From Crotophaga sulcirostris (Eukaryota; Chordata; Aves; Cuculiformes; Crotophagidae), in NCBI GenBank assembly GCA_013397455.1, contig VYZB01000221.1, forward strand, positions 333,676 to 397,675: 64,000 bases of DNA, in the 5' to 3' direction. The position numbers and the translations under genes are program-made. Below are positions 37,699 to 51,925 of this stretch, piece by piece; position 1 is the stretch's first letter; each line of letters opens with the position of its first letter. Under the pieces are notes generated by a model that saw nothing but the letters and a program-made list of their open reading frames with translations, ran no database searches and was not told where the DNA came from.

Positions 37699-40600
37699 TT
37701 TTGATTTAATTTTGATATAAGCCTGAAAATTTAGAAGGCATTTTTGGTATGATCAGATGACACAATGACTCAGCAGTTAAACTCCAGCATCTGCCGCAAC
37801 ATCACCTCCTGGGAGTTTCTAACAAGAACTAGGCTGTTAGCAGTTTACAGATTAGTCATACTGAATAAAGAGGAAGTAACCAGTAAGTAGTGTAGGGAAG
37901 CATAGAAAAACTTCCTATAACAAAATAGATAATAACTAAAATGCCAGTAATATTTCCTTTTTCCTCCTCCAGCATAGCTGTCAAGACAATCATAAATTCT
38001 GGAGAAAGAATCTGATTAGAAGCTTTGGCTCTTAGAAGGATGCTCTAGAATGGCCTATAACAGCAAACTATTTAATGTTGCAGGCTAGACTAGAAGGCCT
38101 GGGTCATCTCTCAAGGCGTAGAAGACTTTGCTGCTTATACTGAATGAAGGATTGAACAAAACAGGTATTTTCTTTACAAAGAAAAAAAATATTAAGCTCT
38201 GTTACCAGTGACTTATCAGATTCAGTCATTTGCTATTACTACTCATCAGCTTCCCATGGCAGCTGTTACAATATGAGGATTTACTTTGCAATGAGGTTAA
38301 ATTATGGAAAAGGGAGATTTGGGGGCAGGGGATACTTTCTCTTAAAGTTCCTTTATAAAAGCGTGCAAACCAAATGGCTGAGGCACAGAATTTGTATGTG
38401 TGGGTGGTGAGCAGGGTGTCGAGTCAGGGAATTTCAGGCAAAGCAATATAATGAAACTGTGGGAGTATAGAGAAGGGTAGTGTGGGTGGAAGTCAACTAA
38501 AATGACATCCTGAGGGTCTATAACTCGCATTTAATCAGATTTTGTTATGTCTAATGTTAAGATGGGAGTGTGGTCTTCAGTGCACTCTCAGCAGGGGTGG
38601 GAGGAACCCAGGTGGTTCCCACACACTTGTGGGGTACCAGCTGGGTTCCTTGGTGGCCTGTGGAAGGGCAGTGGTTTTGGCTTGACTGGCAGCAGTGTGG
38701 AAACTTTGGAAACTGTCTGTGTGTACACTGGTCACTTGCATTTTAATGGCAAAACTCAGAAATAGCAAGCAACCTTGTTATAGTAATGAAGTTTGAAACC
38801 AGATCTGAGAAGAGTGTTGCTAATCTTTGTGGTTAGGGGCTCTAGGCTTTTGGATCTGGAAGTTGCTGGTAGGTGTTGGGAATGTCAAAACCTATTTGTT
38901 GATCCTTATTTAGGGAAAAAGTAGGAGCACTTGAGCAGAGGTTTTCCTGGACAGATATGTTATTTCTTAGGAGCATGCACTAAGAAGCTCTGAAGTTGTA
39001 AAACCAGAGCACTGAGTAACCTGCAGATGGTAGGCTCCTACATCTAAATATCCAGAAATTTTCTAATGTTGCATATTTCACAGGTACCAATTAGCTCTGA
39101 TCACACTACATTAGATATTTCTAAGAAGCTCCTTCAGAAATATCCAGCGCTGACTGCATCTTGAACATACTGAAGTGCATCTTAAAATTATAAACAAATG
39201 CAAAAAAAAATCCTTAAAAAAATATTCTTATTCAGAAAAGAACGTGTCCAAGGCAAAACCACATGCATGACAAATTTGGAAAAGACTGTCTCAAACTCAG
39301 AAAAATAATTTGTAAATTTCCATGAAGTGAACAATAATTTTACCATTCAGAGATGCCATTTTTGTGTACAGCAAATTAATACTAAAGTAGAAATAAGATT
39401 TGACATGAAGAGTTTATTTCCTGAAAGCTCTTGAATTTGTCAGAAAAAAATAGATTTTAACACCAAATGCAATAGAAGAGAAAATGGATTCAGAAACATT
39501 TTCAGAGCAGGGGATATGTTTTGTATCCTGACTGTTAATAATGGAATGCCACATGCTGTTTTCTGAATCCAGCTGTCCCAATGCTTGTTAAGTATGCTTG
39601 CAATTTTACTGAAGGATCTATAAAATATTATAGTTTCAAAACGTAACACAATTTGTGTATTGATTTGTTGGAGCACTTAAAGTGAATGAGACAACTCACA
39701 TCCATTATTTAAGACAGTGTTAAAATGTTTACATATATTATTTTTTTCTGAATGCATTTGTCCTTATAGTCATCAGTTGTACTCTTTTTCATTTAGCTTT
39801 TGGTATTGAATAGTATTGCTATTCATCAGACTAAACACTTGTATTTGATTTTTTATCGTATACAGTGCTGGACACTTGCTAAAAGATACTGTGCTATTTT
39901 TCACGACCTCTTTATTAGAATTGTGTAAGAGGACCAGTACTGCAGAAGTACCCATTGTTTCTAATTTTAAAGTAATATCCTGAAATTTCTCTGAGAGGCT
40001 GACAATCAAAATAGTTATGCTTTTATGTTAAGCCACAGCTTAACGTTTCTGTTTAATAGATGGGAAATGAGTTTTCTGCGAAAAAGAGGAAGCGACTTCA
40101 GTTTATATAGCATGACCTTGTCTAAGGGGAGACACAGTCGCTCATTTAGAACTGAAGGAGAACATGTTCTGTGTCTGAAAAGCCAATGCAGAAAACACAT
40201 ACAGCAAATCATGTGCCTGCAGCGTTACTGAAGGTAACATTTTTTAGAATATTTGACCAGGAAATATAAACAAGAAAGGAGATACTACTGATTGAAATAT
40301 ATTACTTATTAAAAAAAAATCAAAAGAGATAGCTTCAGTGCAAAAAGCTGAGAGCACTTAAATATTTTTTAATTATGTGTTTGTATTACAGTGATGCCCA
40401 GCGATGTCCTCAACAGGTTGGGGGGTGTCACTGATTTGGACAAACAGTAAAAGACATTTAATTGCCATAAAATGCTTTCTATCATAGTTTAAAGAGCTAA
40501 TGAAATGAGAAAACTAATGTGTTAGGGGAGAGAGTAACACTAATACCGGTGTGTTTATCTGTTTTATGAAAATGCTATGAAGTCCATTATTATGTGTAAA

Positions 40601-42024
40601 ATTATGCATGTGATATACTGGGTATATTGATGTTATCACACAGCTTTTGAGGTGTTTCACAAGGTCGGTGCTAAGATGTTTAGATGCAGGTCTGGTGTTC
40701 TTGGCTGAATCATATTCTTCGATGTCTGCAGCTAAAAATTACTATTACAGCAGTGTGTGCAAGTGCAGTGCTCATTAGTTGTTGGTGTTGGCTGGTACCC
40801 TGGCCTGAGTCAGTTTCATATCTGTACTCCAACTGTGCATCCCCATCCATGCTGGGGGAAGGCAAAGCGAAGCGCCAGAGGGGACACAGCTGTGACTGTC
40901 CCTGTCCTGCCATCTGCTACATTCTGCAGCTGGGTCAAGGCTGATGGCTTGGTTCTGTTCTAGCACGGGTGCCCTCCTCAAGGCCATGCTTCTCCAGTCA
41001 AGCTTTTCTGGAGGAAAGATTTCCAGCCTTGGAAAACTCAATGTGCGGAGGTGAAAGAATAGTTTACCAGCCTTGATCCCTCTTCTCTTGGCTTGTTGTT
41101 GTGCTTTTGATGAAAGGTAGAATAGCAAATCTAGTATGGGATTTTGAAAGATGTAGAATCCAGCATAACTTAGTGATTTCACACTCAATTAGTCTCCTGC
41201 ACATTGACTTCCTCTCTCCTCTCGATTCCAAGAAGCGGGTATAATGGCATTGGACATAAAGTTGCATCATCATTGCAGATTTTGGTCAGAAGTTTTAGAA
41301 TGGCACAGTGACAGATCATGATCTTTATTTTGTAATTAGAATGACTGGGCCAGGTGAAATGTAATAGGAAAGTAACCTCCTCTGTGACAGACTGTCAGGT
41401 GTTTCTCAAGCCAAGAAAAAGGAAGCTAGATGAAGGAGAGAGAAAAAAGTAAAATGGCAGCGTGTTCTTTAAAATCTCTGAAACTGAGAAGGTGGCCAGG
41501 TCCTGATTTTCCTGTTCCTTCTTTGGTCAATCTATATTTAAAATCCATTTTTAAGAAAGAAAAAAAAGGGAGGAAAACCCCCCTACATATTTTACTGGCA
41601 TTCAGATTCTGCAAATTTGATGGAGGTAAGAAGCCTATTCATGTGCCCCCAAAGTATCTGTAGAACTGGATGTCATATAAAGATGGGTGTGTTCAGCAAT
41701 TTATCACAAAATGCTAGATTCACTCTCATAAATGCAAGATGTTTTTTTCTTTCGTAATAGTGATCACTTCCCTCATATTTCCCAAAGTACTTAGCACATT
41801 TTTGCAATTAATAATAATAATTAATAGAAAAATCTTTACTTCTCAATTGGACTGCAGACCATTATGTGTTCATAACTTACCAGATTTACCAGATATCCCA
41901 TAACATAACAGATTTAAAATAATAATTTTATTATTTTACTCTGCTAAAAATATATTTGCATTTGTATCGTTCTACTTATCCTTAAAATAAAACTTCTTCA
42001 ATATAAACCCACAAAAAAGAAGGA

Positions 42025-42775
42025 TGTATTTATGGAATCATGTAATAATTGAGGTTGCAAAAGACCTCTAACATCATTGAGTCCGAACATCAGCCCAACA
42101 CCACCATGCCTGCTAAACCATGTAAACCCGAAGTACCATGTCTACATGCTTTTTGAACACTTTCAGGGATGGTGACTCCACCACTTCCTTGGGAAGCTTG
42201 TTCCAATGCTTCACCACTCTTTCAGTAAAGAAATGTTTTCTAATATTGAATCTAAACCTCTGGTGTAACTTGAGGCTATTTCCTCTCATCCAATCACTTA
42301 TTACCAGCACCCACTTTGCTACAACCTCCTTTGAGGTAGTTGTAGACAGTGATAAAGTCTCCCCTCAGCCTTCTCTTCTCCAGACTAAACAACCCCAATT
42401 CCCACCTGCTCCTCATAAAACTTGTTCTAGAGACACTTTGCCAGCTTTGTTGCCCTTCTTCGGACATGCTCCAGCACCTCAATGTCCTTCTTGTTCTGAG
42501 AGGCCCAAAATGGAACACAGTACTCGAGGTGCGGCCTCATCAGTGCAAAGTACAGGGGCACAATCACATCCCTAGTCCTGTTGGCCACATCATTTTTGAT
42601 ACAAGCCAGGATGCTCTTGATCTTCTTGGCCATATGAGTACATCGCTGGTTCGTGTTCATTTGGCTGTAAACCAGCACCCCCAGGTCCTTTTCCATTGGG
42701 CAGCTTTCCAGACACAATTCCCTGTACACTGTAGTGTTGCATGGTGTTGTTGTGGTCAAAGTGCAGGATTTATAT
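42025..42775 (-). mobile_element. CR1 LINE 3' fragment
   Basis: This is CR1 in antisense: near 42156 the CAGGGATGGTGACTCCACCA phrase, then CTTCACCACTCTTTCAGTAA, then the CCTCCTTTGAGGTAGTTGTA and TCTTCTCCAGACTAAACAAC blocks. On the minus strand, frames at 42113-42310, 42294-42518 and 42427-42822 retain the C-terminal RT tail ([20 protein letters not shown] is diagnostic). Frames overlap out of register, so it is inactive. The right edge runs into an AT-rich palindromic stretch of TTTAAATTTA words at 42774-42815. Confidence 0.92.
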
Positions 42776-45700
42776 TTACTTAAATTTAAATTTATTAAAT
42801 TTAAATTTATATTTACTTGCATTTTAAAAGAACGATAAAGGAATTAAAAAAATACTGTATTTAAAATTTATTTGTACTACACGAGTGCTACCACTGACAA
42901 AATGGAGATACTGAAGAAGTAAAAAACTATTAAGCATAAGCAAATACATCAAAATCTTGCTCTGAATATGTGGAAAATATGCATTCTCCTATAATTGTTC
43001 AGTTTCCGGTAATGGCTCTGTGTATATGGAACAATGAGTATTTAGTTATTTTATCGTAGCTTTTACTAGTGCAGGATGACAATGCTGAAATCTCCCACTT
43101 CTATATTTGGACCATACTTCCTTCTTTCAAATGTCACTACGTATTTTTAGATATAAAGAAAGGGGGATCTATATTCTTTCAACATATTGCAAAACATGTG
43201 ATGTTTAAACAGGAGACCATGCATGCCCTTTTTTAATCAATTTAAATGTAGTTATGCTCTCCACCAGTTCCTTCTGTGGAAATGAGCTTGGAGTCTAGAG
43301 CAAGGAGTTGGCCTCCATAAAGGAAATATCTATCTTGCATCAAGGTCTTGCCCTTCCCACAGAAGAGAAGCCCCTAATGTGCACCCCATGGCTCCAGAGG
43401 TGCAGAAGTAGTAGAAGAGGTTGTTGTAGGACTGGATGTAAAACAGTTAGTTAAAAATAAAATTTGCTGTAGCTTTAAGAAGCTCTTTTAATTTCATGTA
43501 CATGAATTCCAAAATGGTGACTTTTTTTTTCCTTGATATTGTTGTTTGGACTAATTTCTTATATTTTAGCCACATTTTATCAGTAGTTTTTTCCATAAGA
43601 AAATGTCTTTCTTGTTTGAACAACCCACTATCATTTCAGGATATTTGTGACCCTTTTTCCTCCAACTTCTGTTGTCCAACAGAGAAAGTTTCTCAATTTG
43701 TGTTACTTATAAATAAGGTGCTGTATTCTTAATAAGCTAAGGTTGTTGGGTGATAAGTTGAAAAAAGGACAAAGCAGATAAATGAAAGACGTAAAGAGTA
43801 GCAATAGCTAGAAGAAAAAAGTGTTCATTCAATGCAAAGCTACTGCCTGACTTACACAATAAAATAATATTATGATAAACTATGAGCATATACACAAGAA
43901 GTGTTTATCTTAGATTTCAAAGACTTCAGTGTTACCCTTCTGCTTTGGTTTCATTTTGCACTCAGTTGTCATAAATACAGATATGAATGATTTCTTTATG
44001 TAAAGCGTTTAGCCTAGCACTTGCATGTCATCCTTATTTCTGATGGTATACAAGATTTTCTTTTTTCTTTGTGTTTTTATGTATTTTGCTGAACCATTCT
44101 CAAAATTCTCAGAGCCTGTTTTCCAGGTTCTGAGCGTGTCTCATGTGCCTCCTACTCAATGTGGAAATCGATTATGATTTTTCAGTACTGTGAATGCTCT
44201 AACTTCAATAGAGTAACTGTTTACTGATATCACTCTCTTGTTAGTGACTGACATCCATGCCAGTTTTGTTTTATCTTTAGAGCATAAGGGCAGTCTCTAT
44301 GTTTGTGCTAATTTATGGCTTTTTTCTCAGTCTGCCACTTTCACATTATCCTGCCGTTTTAGAAATCAGTCTTGTTCTTGCCTAAATACTCCATTGACTT
44401 TTTAAAAATTAATATGCCCATAGTTATTTTTTTAAGTTTTGAAATGCCCATTGTTTCTCTAGACTTTTTTTCCTTTTTACCACATTATTTTGCTACCATC
44501 CAATATGTTGATTTATAGTTATTTTTTTTTCTTCTTCTCAAAAGTCCTACTGAAAATAAGAGAGAACTTGACTACATATTTCAGAAATGAGTCAGTTTTC
44601 TCCCCTCCTAAATACATCTGGTTTACTGCTATGATTTTTTTCTGTCTTCTCAAGTTTCTCACCTGCTTATGACACAGAGAGAGAGGTGAGAAAGCTGGCT
44701 TTTTGTCATTTTTTCATTGTCCTGATTCTAGCCCATTCATTGGAAACTATTTTTGTAACTGCAGATACCACAGTAGTGCTCCTTCATTTTTTGCTTTTCA
44801 CATTCTGATTAAGTTTTAGGAAAAAGGGTGAAGATGACATCCTGGCTCAAAAGTATATAAGGAATCCCCTGATGCAGGAAAAATTCCCTGTTGGAATGGC
44901 TAAGCCAACTTAAAGTCTTCTAAAAGAGGTCTGAGGATATGATCCATGTTGGTAAAATTTCGTTTTCAGGATATGTTGATAAGAGTGAAACTGGACTGAA
45001 AACACCTGTATAAGACATTTCAGGTATAAAGTCTCTGGGGTAAAAAGATGTGTATATTATTTTTTGTGTGTGGGCACTTAAAGATCATGTGAGTGAGACT
45101 GACTCAGAACCGTCTTGAATTTCCTCAATTGAGTAAAATACCATCACGTTTACCAGTAATAGGTACCAGCCTTTTTTTTTGGCAAACTTAGTTTATCTAT
45201 TTTTTGTTGTGGAATATGTTAATGTAAGTTCTTTGTTAGCAGTAAGGGTAGTTTATAGATGAATAATGTTATTTGGAGGTCTGAAGACCCTGATAATTAG
45301 GATAGTTGAGATTAAAAGAAAACAGTCACTAAGTTAAAAACATGATGTGCAGTTTCTAAAAACCACTTACCCTTTTTAATAACAAGACATATTTGACTAA
45401 AAAAATTAAATAGCCAGAAGAATTTTCATGTTATAAATATAAACNNNNNNNNNNNNNNNNNNNNNNNNNNNNNNNNNNNNNNNNNNNNNNNNNNNNNNNN
45501 NNNNNNNNNNNNNNNNNNNNNNNNNNNNNNNNNNNNNNNNNNNNNNNNNTAAACTAGGAGTAAGTGTTTTCTGATTTAGCAAATAGTACTAAAAATAATA
45601 ATAAAAACTGAGTTAATACTAAGGCATACACATGCTGCTACTGACAAGTGTCTGGTTTACTGTGAGGAAGTTTCTACCACTGGAGCTTTTGTACAAACAT

Positions 45701-48700
45701 CCATCAGGAATGATGTGGGTACGGTTTATCACACAACAGGTCTCGGGTGTGGGTAAGGAGGTTTCCTGATGACCCTTCAAGTTGCTATTTTCTGTGATTT
45801 TGTGCAGGAGGATCTAATGTTGTTTTTTTGATTTATGCTGAAGTTTTGGGAAATGAAGGGCTTGAGAGAAAAATAAAAAAAAATACTCAGTATACGCAAG
45901 ACAAACAGAAAAGGTCAGATGAATGTGTAAAGAAAGCAAGATTTAAAGGCTGCTTATGTGGACTTCAAGCAGATTTTTAAACTGTGAACCTTTTGTGTTT
46001 CTTCCTACTAATCTACTGTCCAGTTTAGGATCTAACAACAGAAAATCTGGAGCAATCGTGCACATACATGCTTGGAAAAAATTCAGCAGAGTAAAACTGG
46101 TTGCTAAAGAAGAGATGTAGTGCGTGTAAATTTCCTCACTTTCTGCTACTTGCTAGTAGGGTAACTCACTTGGACACTCTGAGCATTCTACCAGACTCAG
46201 TTCTGCTGTTTTGTTATAAACATCATTATTCCAATACATAAACAACTCATGGTTAAATTGGCTTCAATATGAATGGATTCTAAGGACTGAAATCAGGAGG
46301 TGTTTTATTTTTCGTTTTAGCTTGTTTGCCTTTCTCTAGCTTTTTGTGGTTTGTGTGATGGCATTCCTCAAAACCAGTGGTACCCTGTCAGTGAAATGGC
46401 AATACCAGTTTCCTTTAAGTAGTCCTTTTTGAAGGCCCTCCCTTTCTCAAATTTATTTAGGTGCCTGTGCTTACTCCCAACAGTTTTCTCAAGTGAGTTT
46501 ATTATAACAGAAGTGCTATCTTTCATTCATAAGGACAAACAGACTTATCTCTTTACATCAATATTCACACTTTGCATAAGCCCCTTGGAAGGAGATTTCC
46601 ATTTTTAATAGTTTTAATTAGCATTTATGAAAAACTGTGGTTTCATATGATATAAAGTGACAGATTAAATTTGTTAAATGGATAATAATAAAATCTGTGT
46701 TGATTTGTTTCACTGGAGTTTAAAAGGCTTTTGCACAACGGGGCCTCCATGTTAATTCATTAAGCATGCTTTAGACCTTATGGAGATTTTTTTTTATTTA
46801 ATTAACACAGATCAAACTCCCAGGAGATTTCATGTCCTCCACAACTGTGTGTGATAGAGACAGTAATTTAAAACCTATTTATAGGCCTTTGTGTTCATTT
46901 ACTTGAAAAAAGGGATTAAAAAAACCTCCATGAAATCGTTCTAATATAGCAGAAGCTCCTGAAGTTCTTTAGACTAGGAGCCAAATCCATTTAGAAACGA
47001 CAGAAGGGCAGTGGCTAGGGCCAGGCTTCGGAGATCTGATTTGCTTTCCTGACTGCAGAAGTGTCATCCAGTCCCTGCTGCCCAAGTCAGTTGTACACTT
47101 TCTGCACTGATATTTTAATCCACGGTGCTTAAGCAGGCCATTGAGTAGGTCCACAAGACCTTGAGCCCTCCCTCTCATGGTGTTCCTTAGTGGGCTATGA
47201 GATTAAACTACCCATAACTTGGTCTCTGGAGCAGGAACTCCTGGCTGAGCTGTGGCCTAGTTTTAAGACATGGGATGAAGAACTGGTGAGGTTAGGACAG
47301 TCTCCTGGGGAGCTGTGGGTTGTAGGTTTCAGCTTCAACAAGCTGAGGACATCCCCAAAAGCTTGTTTTCACTGTTCTTGGAGCATTGCAAAAATTTCTT
47401 AATGTAAGAAATTACTGCTAGACCATTCTTTGCATTTCTCTCAATGTGACTACTGTCATTTCTCATTGGAGTCAATGATATCTAAGCACAGTAGATGTAG
47501 TCTGAGAATGCCTCAGAGATCACTTCCTTTCTATCTATTTTTGATAATGTTTTGTCTGGACTCATGTATCCAGCTTCGGCATGTAAGGTGTTTCTCAGGA
47601 CGATATGAATTAAGATCAAAGAGGGAGAAAAAAAATCACTTGCCTGTAAAAATAGTAAGTGGAAGGAGAGATGCAGAGAGAGAGAAGCAATCATTGAGGA
47701 ATACAATGGCAAAGCACATGATAAATACTCCAGAACAAGATTCTGTAAATCACATGAGAACCAGGGAAGGAGATCTCAAACAGGTGTGCATTATCCTCTT
47801 GTTCTGTGCCTGAAATTATCCTTTTATTACATGTACCATCAGGCTTCACTGAATAAAACAGGGACTTAGGGAAAAAAGCAAAAGCATATTATCTCATAAT
47901 TAATAAATACTGTCATGTACACAAAGGGTAGAAGATCAGCATTTCCATACCCCACACAGCATACAGCATTTAAGTTTTTTTTTCCAAGCTGGGTGCCAGG
48001 TTGAATCTTAGTGGAAACAGGTTGGAACAGAATGAAAGTCTGCTGTACTCAGGAAGTGCCGTAATACCATGCTTGTAAGTCCTTTAAAGAGATGGGATTT
48101 GTTTAGGGATTCAGACATCTGTGTGTCTACCTGTGAGCTAGCTGTCCAAACTCCCTTAAACTCAATCGTGATCTAGCCAATACAATCAGAGCTGCCCGGT
48201 GAGTGATTCAACTGACCAGCCAGTCCAAGGTGAATTGAATTACACTTTAATTGCTGCCTTGATATCCACGGACTGTAATGGAAGCTTAGATATATAACAC
48301 AGCGAGGATTTCTACGTACAGGCACCCAAACTGATGTCTCTTAATCTTGAGCTGAGCCTCAGCTGGAGAAAGTCCCCTTGATACACAGATGGTTTCTGAA
48401 CAGTCAGTGCATTTTTATCTACATGGTCTGCTGTAAAAGTAGAGGAATGCTATTTTTTACATTTTATATTATGATTGTAATGCTGTCTCCTTCATACTCT
48501 TTGGAGTTCAGTAGAGATTTTCTAGTAATGAGTAGAATTCTGTGCATGCTAAAACAATGAATGATGATCTTTTTGCTATTTCACTCTCCCAGGAATTCTC
48601 CGAGAGATGCTGATGTTACACGATAGTAATCAGGGAGATCTGTATTTCAGTACTGAGGCATGGGATCACTCTGTGATCCTATTCTTTGATAGCTAGGAAA

Positions 48701-51700
48701 AGCTGGAGCTCTATCTCCTTTTTTGGTTTAGTCGAAAACAAATAAAAAATGTGTGGGTTTGTGTTGGAGGGCTGCTGCTCCCTCGAATAAAACATCACCA
48801 CTGTATCCCCATTTTGACTTTATACATCGCTCAAGTTAGTTTTAAGATGATGGTGGTGGTTATTACTACTATTATTATTATTATTTTCCATTGCAGTTTG
48901 CAGATATTAGCAGTATTCCTGTGGGAATTTTTTGTATTGCATTCCTTGAAATGTGCAATTATGGTTCTAAAGGATTGTATGAATTTTGTCTGCCCAGTGC
49001 TATGCATTTCAAAAAAGCATTTGTTTTCTTTTTGAGGAATGCTTTTAGGGACTCCCAGAGATTACTGCTAATTTTCTCACCACTGCCACTAATTCTTGGG
49101 AATACTTTAATCTCCATCAAAAGATAAAAAGTGTAAACTGAGAATCTTTCAAAGGTGTACTCCTAGAGTATAACGATTTAATACAGGGACTGAGGCCTGC
49201 CTGAGGTCTAGTAGAACATCTGAATGGTTTGGCAGCTTTTGTGTTGGAAAAGAGAGTTACATTTAGAAGGAACTCCTAGCAAGATATCTAACAAGCTGTT
49301 AAAATTTAACTTTTAAGGAAAATTTAGTTTTTTAAAGCTAAACCAATTTAAGTTAATATTTTATCTGGAAATTAAAATTTGGAATGCTTCAGCCTCCTCA
49401 ACACTTAAACACATACTTAAGAGTGAGAGTGCAAGTAACACAATAAGTTTACCTTCACTTTGGACAATTGATGAAGAATCTTCCTGAATCTGGGCTTATT
49501 ATTTCTATGATAGGAACATGGTCTGTTGTGGAAGACGTATTACATTTGACAGGAAAAAGAGTGTTAGTTTGGACTATCTATCAGATAATAACTGTTTTCT
49601 GACCACTTATTAAAATCCTAGACACAGCATGTTTTTTTTACGTTTTATTTTTCAAGAACGAAAGAGCTTTTAAAAATAAAAAGATATGATAAAAATGTGG
49701 AATTCGGAGGGAAAATCACCCAATCCTGTATGAACTCTGTGCCATAATATACTTTAATGCCTCATAATATATGAACTACTGATTTTAACCAAAAGAGCAG
49801 TAAAGATTATACAAACTAGTCTTGTGTGGTCAGAAAGCTTTAATACAATATTCAATTTATGAATATAGTTTGGAATTTTCTAAACATCCTCTATATGAGC
49901 GTTTATACAGAACAAAACATGTTTTTTTATTATTAAAAAAGACATAACAAAATATTTAGCTCCTTCTTCGCATTTTCACATTCATATTTATATCTCAGTG
50001 TTTATGCTTTTTAAAGATGGGAGGTTAAGAACCATAAAGGATGAATGATAGGTACAACTATCTCATAGAAGAAATTGTTCAGCAGATTGCAAGGGAAGAT
50101 CACCTGCTCGTATTTCCTGAGTTCTGGATCCAGTAAAACATTCTATGAGTTACCTACAGAAAAGGGTTAGTATACCTTAGGCCTATACATAGAGAGGTGT
50201 CACATATGCACACAAAGTAGTATCCATGTTACCAGTTCCTCATACAGGATCCTGGAGCTATATATGTATGCCAATCTGTGTATGACTTTAAACTCATTAC
50301 AGTGTTAGATATTTGGCCTGTGCATGGGTTTTGAGATATCGTAACTTGGATGTTCTTTTTAAGAGTGCAACTTAGCTCAGTGTTTTCTTGGTTTTCTATT
50401 TTGTAATTTTTGAGCAGTGAAGTGGTGAGATGGTAGATGTTCTTGGAAGCAACATATCCCCTTTTCCAAACATCCCATATTTTGCAGAGGCACAGATGTG
50501 TCAGGCAACACTAATCTTTTCCAGGAGAGAAGACTGTATAGTGTTTCCAGTCTTTTTTTTGGCTCAGTGGATTGACTGTTTATCAAACCTTATAAATCAC
50601 AACACGAATCCTTCCTCTTGAGGCTCCTTGAGGAGATCCTACAATTTCCAAAAATACTGGAGAATGGAGGGGCAAAGTGGGAACCTTTTGGTAAGTGGGA
50701 CTGAAAGTCATCCCATCTAGTTTTCATCAAAGAACTATTAAGCATTCAATCTGAACTTCTGGCTAAAACTTCCTCTAGAGAGAGAGAGAGAAGGGAAGAG
50801 ATAGAAAAACTCCTCCCAAGGTGAGTAATTTTGTCCTCTGAAGTTTTAAACCAGAGATGAAATGAATCATTTTCTATGTCTCTATCAAGGAGCCTAGATG
50901 GCGAGCTTAGACCACACATGAACTTTTAGCAAGATGAATGTAGTCTGGAAAAAGATGAGAAGCATACATAAGGTAGAGCTCAGCTCTGTAGAAGAGGATA
51001 ATGGGCAGACTTATATAGCCAATGAACTTTCTCTGCTTTATGGCATCAAGACACTTGAGGCATGGAGAAAGCATATCGTTTTCTAATAGGGACAGGAAAA
51101 AACAGAGAAGTCAGGAATGGGAAGGGAAAAATTTATGAGTGCAGCGTATGACAAAAAGAAAAGTTGAGGTTTTTACCTTGTCCACCAGACTAACTCTATG
51201 GGGTATCAGAGGGGAGTTCCAGTTCAGAGGAACCTCAGAGGACCTTAGACAGTCTGCAGACAGGAAAGAGTAGAGGAAAACAGATGATCTGATATATTTG
51301 GCGATATTTCCCCTGCTTGAAGTCTGCAGAAGGGGAACCCCCAGAGAGCTTTAGTCAGACCACCACGTGAACTTCAGGGAGGAAATGTTCTCCTTTTACA
51401 CTGTCAAGCATCCCTTGTGAGCAAGTTACATTTTGAGCACTCTGAACACTATTTCTGCCACAAAAACTATCAGAGAAATTTTGTACTGTGTCAGATACAC
51501 TGTCCTAGTTTTGGAGAAAATCCAGCCAATCACACACCTCCTCAGCTCTCACTTTTGGAGGTATTGGGATGCAAATTTTGGAGATATTTCAAATTTTAGG
51601 GTACAGAGGAGGTAAAAGTAAACCTCTGCACATTATTCAGGGAAACCTTAACTCTGTCGTAATTTACCTCACTCTGTGAGAGTTTGCTAGTCATTATAAG

Positions 51701-51784
51701 GCTCAATGAGTATGCAGAACATATGAAAAAGATTAGTTCCTAGAAACTGATACGCTCTCACAGACTCCCACAGAGTTAGGATGG
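42776..51784. other. Non-coding stretch with one assembly gap
   Basis: No coding exon is recognised. A gap lies at 45445-45549 and a (TTA)n-rich tract at about 48861-48886. A possible conserved element at 46560-46960 and an unassigned repeat-like block at 48100-48390 are discussed in the findings. Confidence 0.5.
45445..45549. other. Assembly gap (105 N)
   Basis: Unresolved bases. Both flanks are AT-rich, unlike the CT-repeat gap at 29.5 kb. Confidence 0.99.
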
Positions 51785-51925
51785 TTGAGTATTATCTCTG
51801 CTTTGCAGACGGGGATGCTCAGGCAGACAGCTCTTCAGGGACTTGAAAGTGGCACAGAAACCAGCAGTAAAACGGTGCTGTAAGACCTTTTGACTTTTGG
51901 CCTAATGCCCTATCCACTTATTGCA
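51785..51925 (+). mobile_element. Ancient L2/MIR-like retroposon fragment
   Basis: The order of short blocks follows the 3' part of L2/MIR elements: ATTATCTCTGCTTTGCAGAC, GGGGATGCTCAGGCAGACAG, a GGGACTTGAAAGTGGCACAG block, and an end like CCTAATGCCCTATCCACTTA. This corresponds to the known series of a TTTACAGA-GGGGAAACTGAGGC start, a GACTTGCCCAAGG-type middle and a GTGCTCTATCCACT end. Such elements predate the bird-mammal split. The family (L2, MIR or a CR1-related L3) is not resolved. Confidence 0.55.

Larger units (their letters stand above)
30666..42024. other. Long non-coding stretch, CTCF-like motifs only
   Basis: I recognise no exon, RNA gene or transposon in about 11 kb. Three CTCF-like cores (34482, 36058, 37685) and a (GGT)n tract (34384) are listed separately. 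The open frame at 36004-36351 (minus) and its antisense partner show no family resemblance. The stretch is T-rich on the plus strand, with a poly-T run at about 32699-32712. Confidence 0.5.

Noticed and set aside
42774..42822. AT-rich palindromic stretch as a possible replication or integration site
   Set aside because: Simple TTTAAATTTA words are common in AT-rich DNA at the edge of a CR1 copy; nothing else supports a function.
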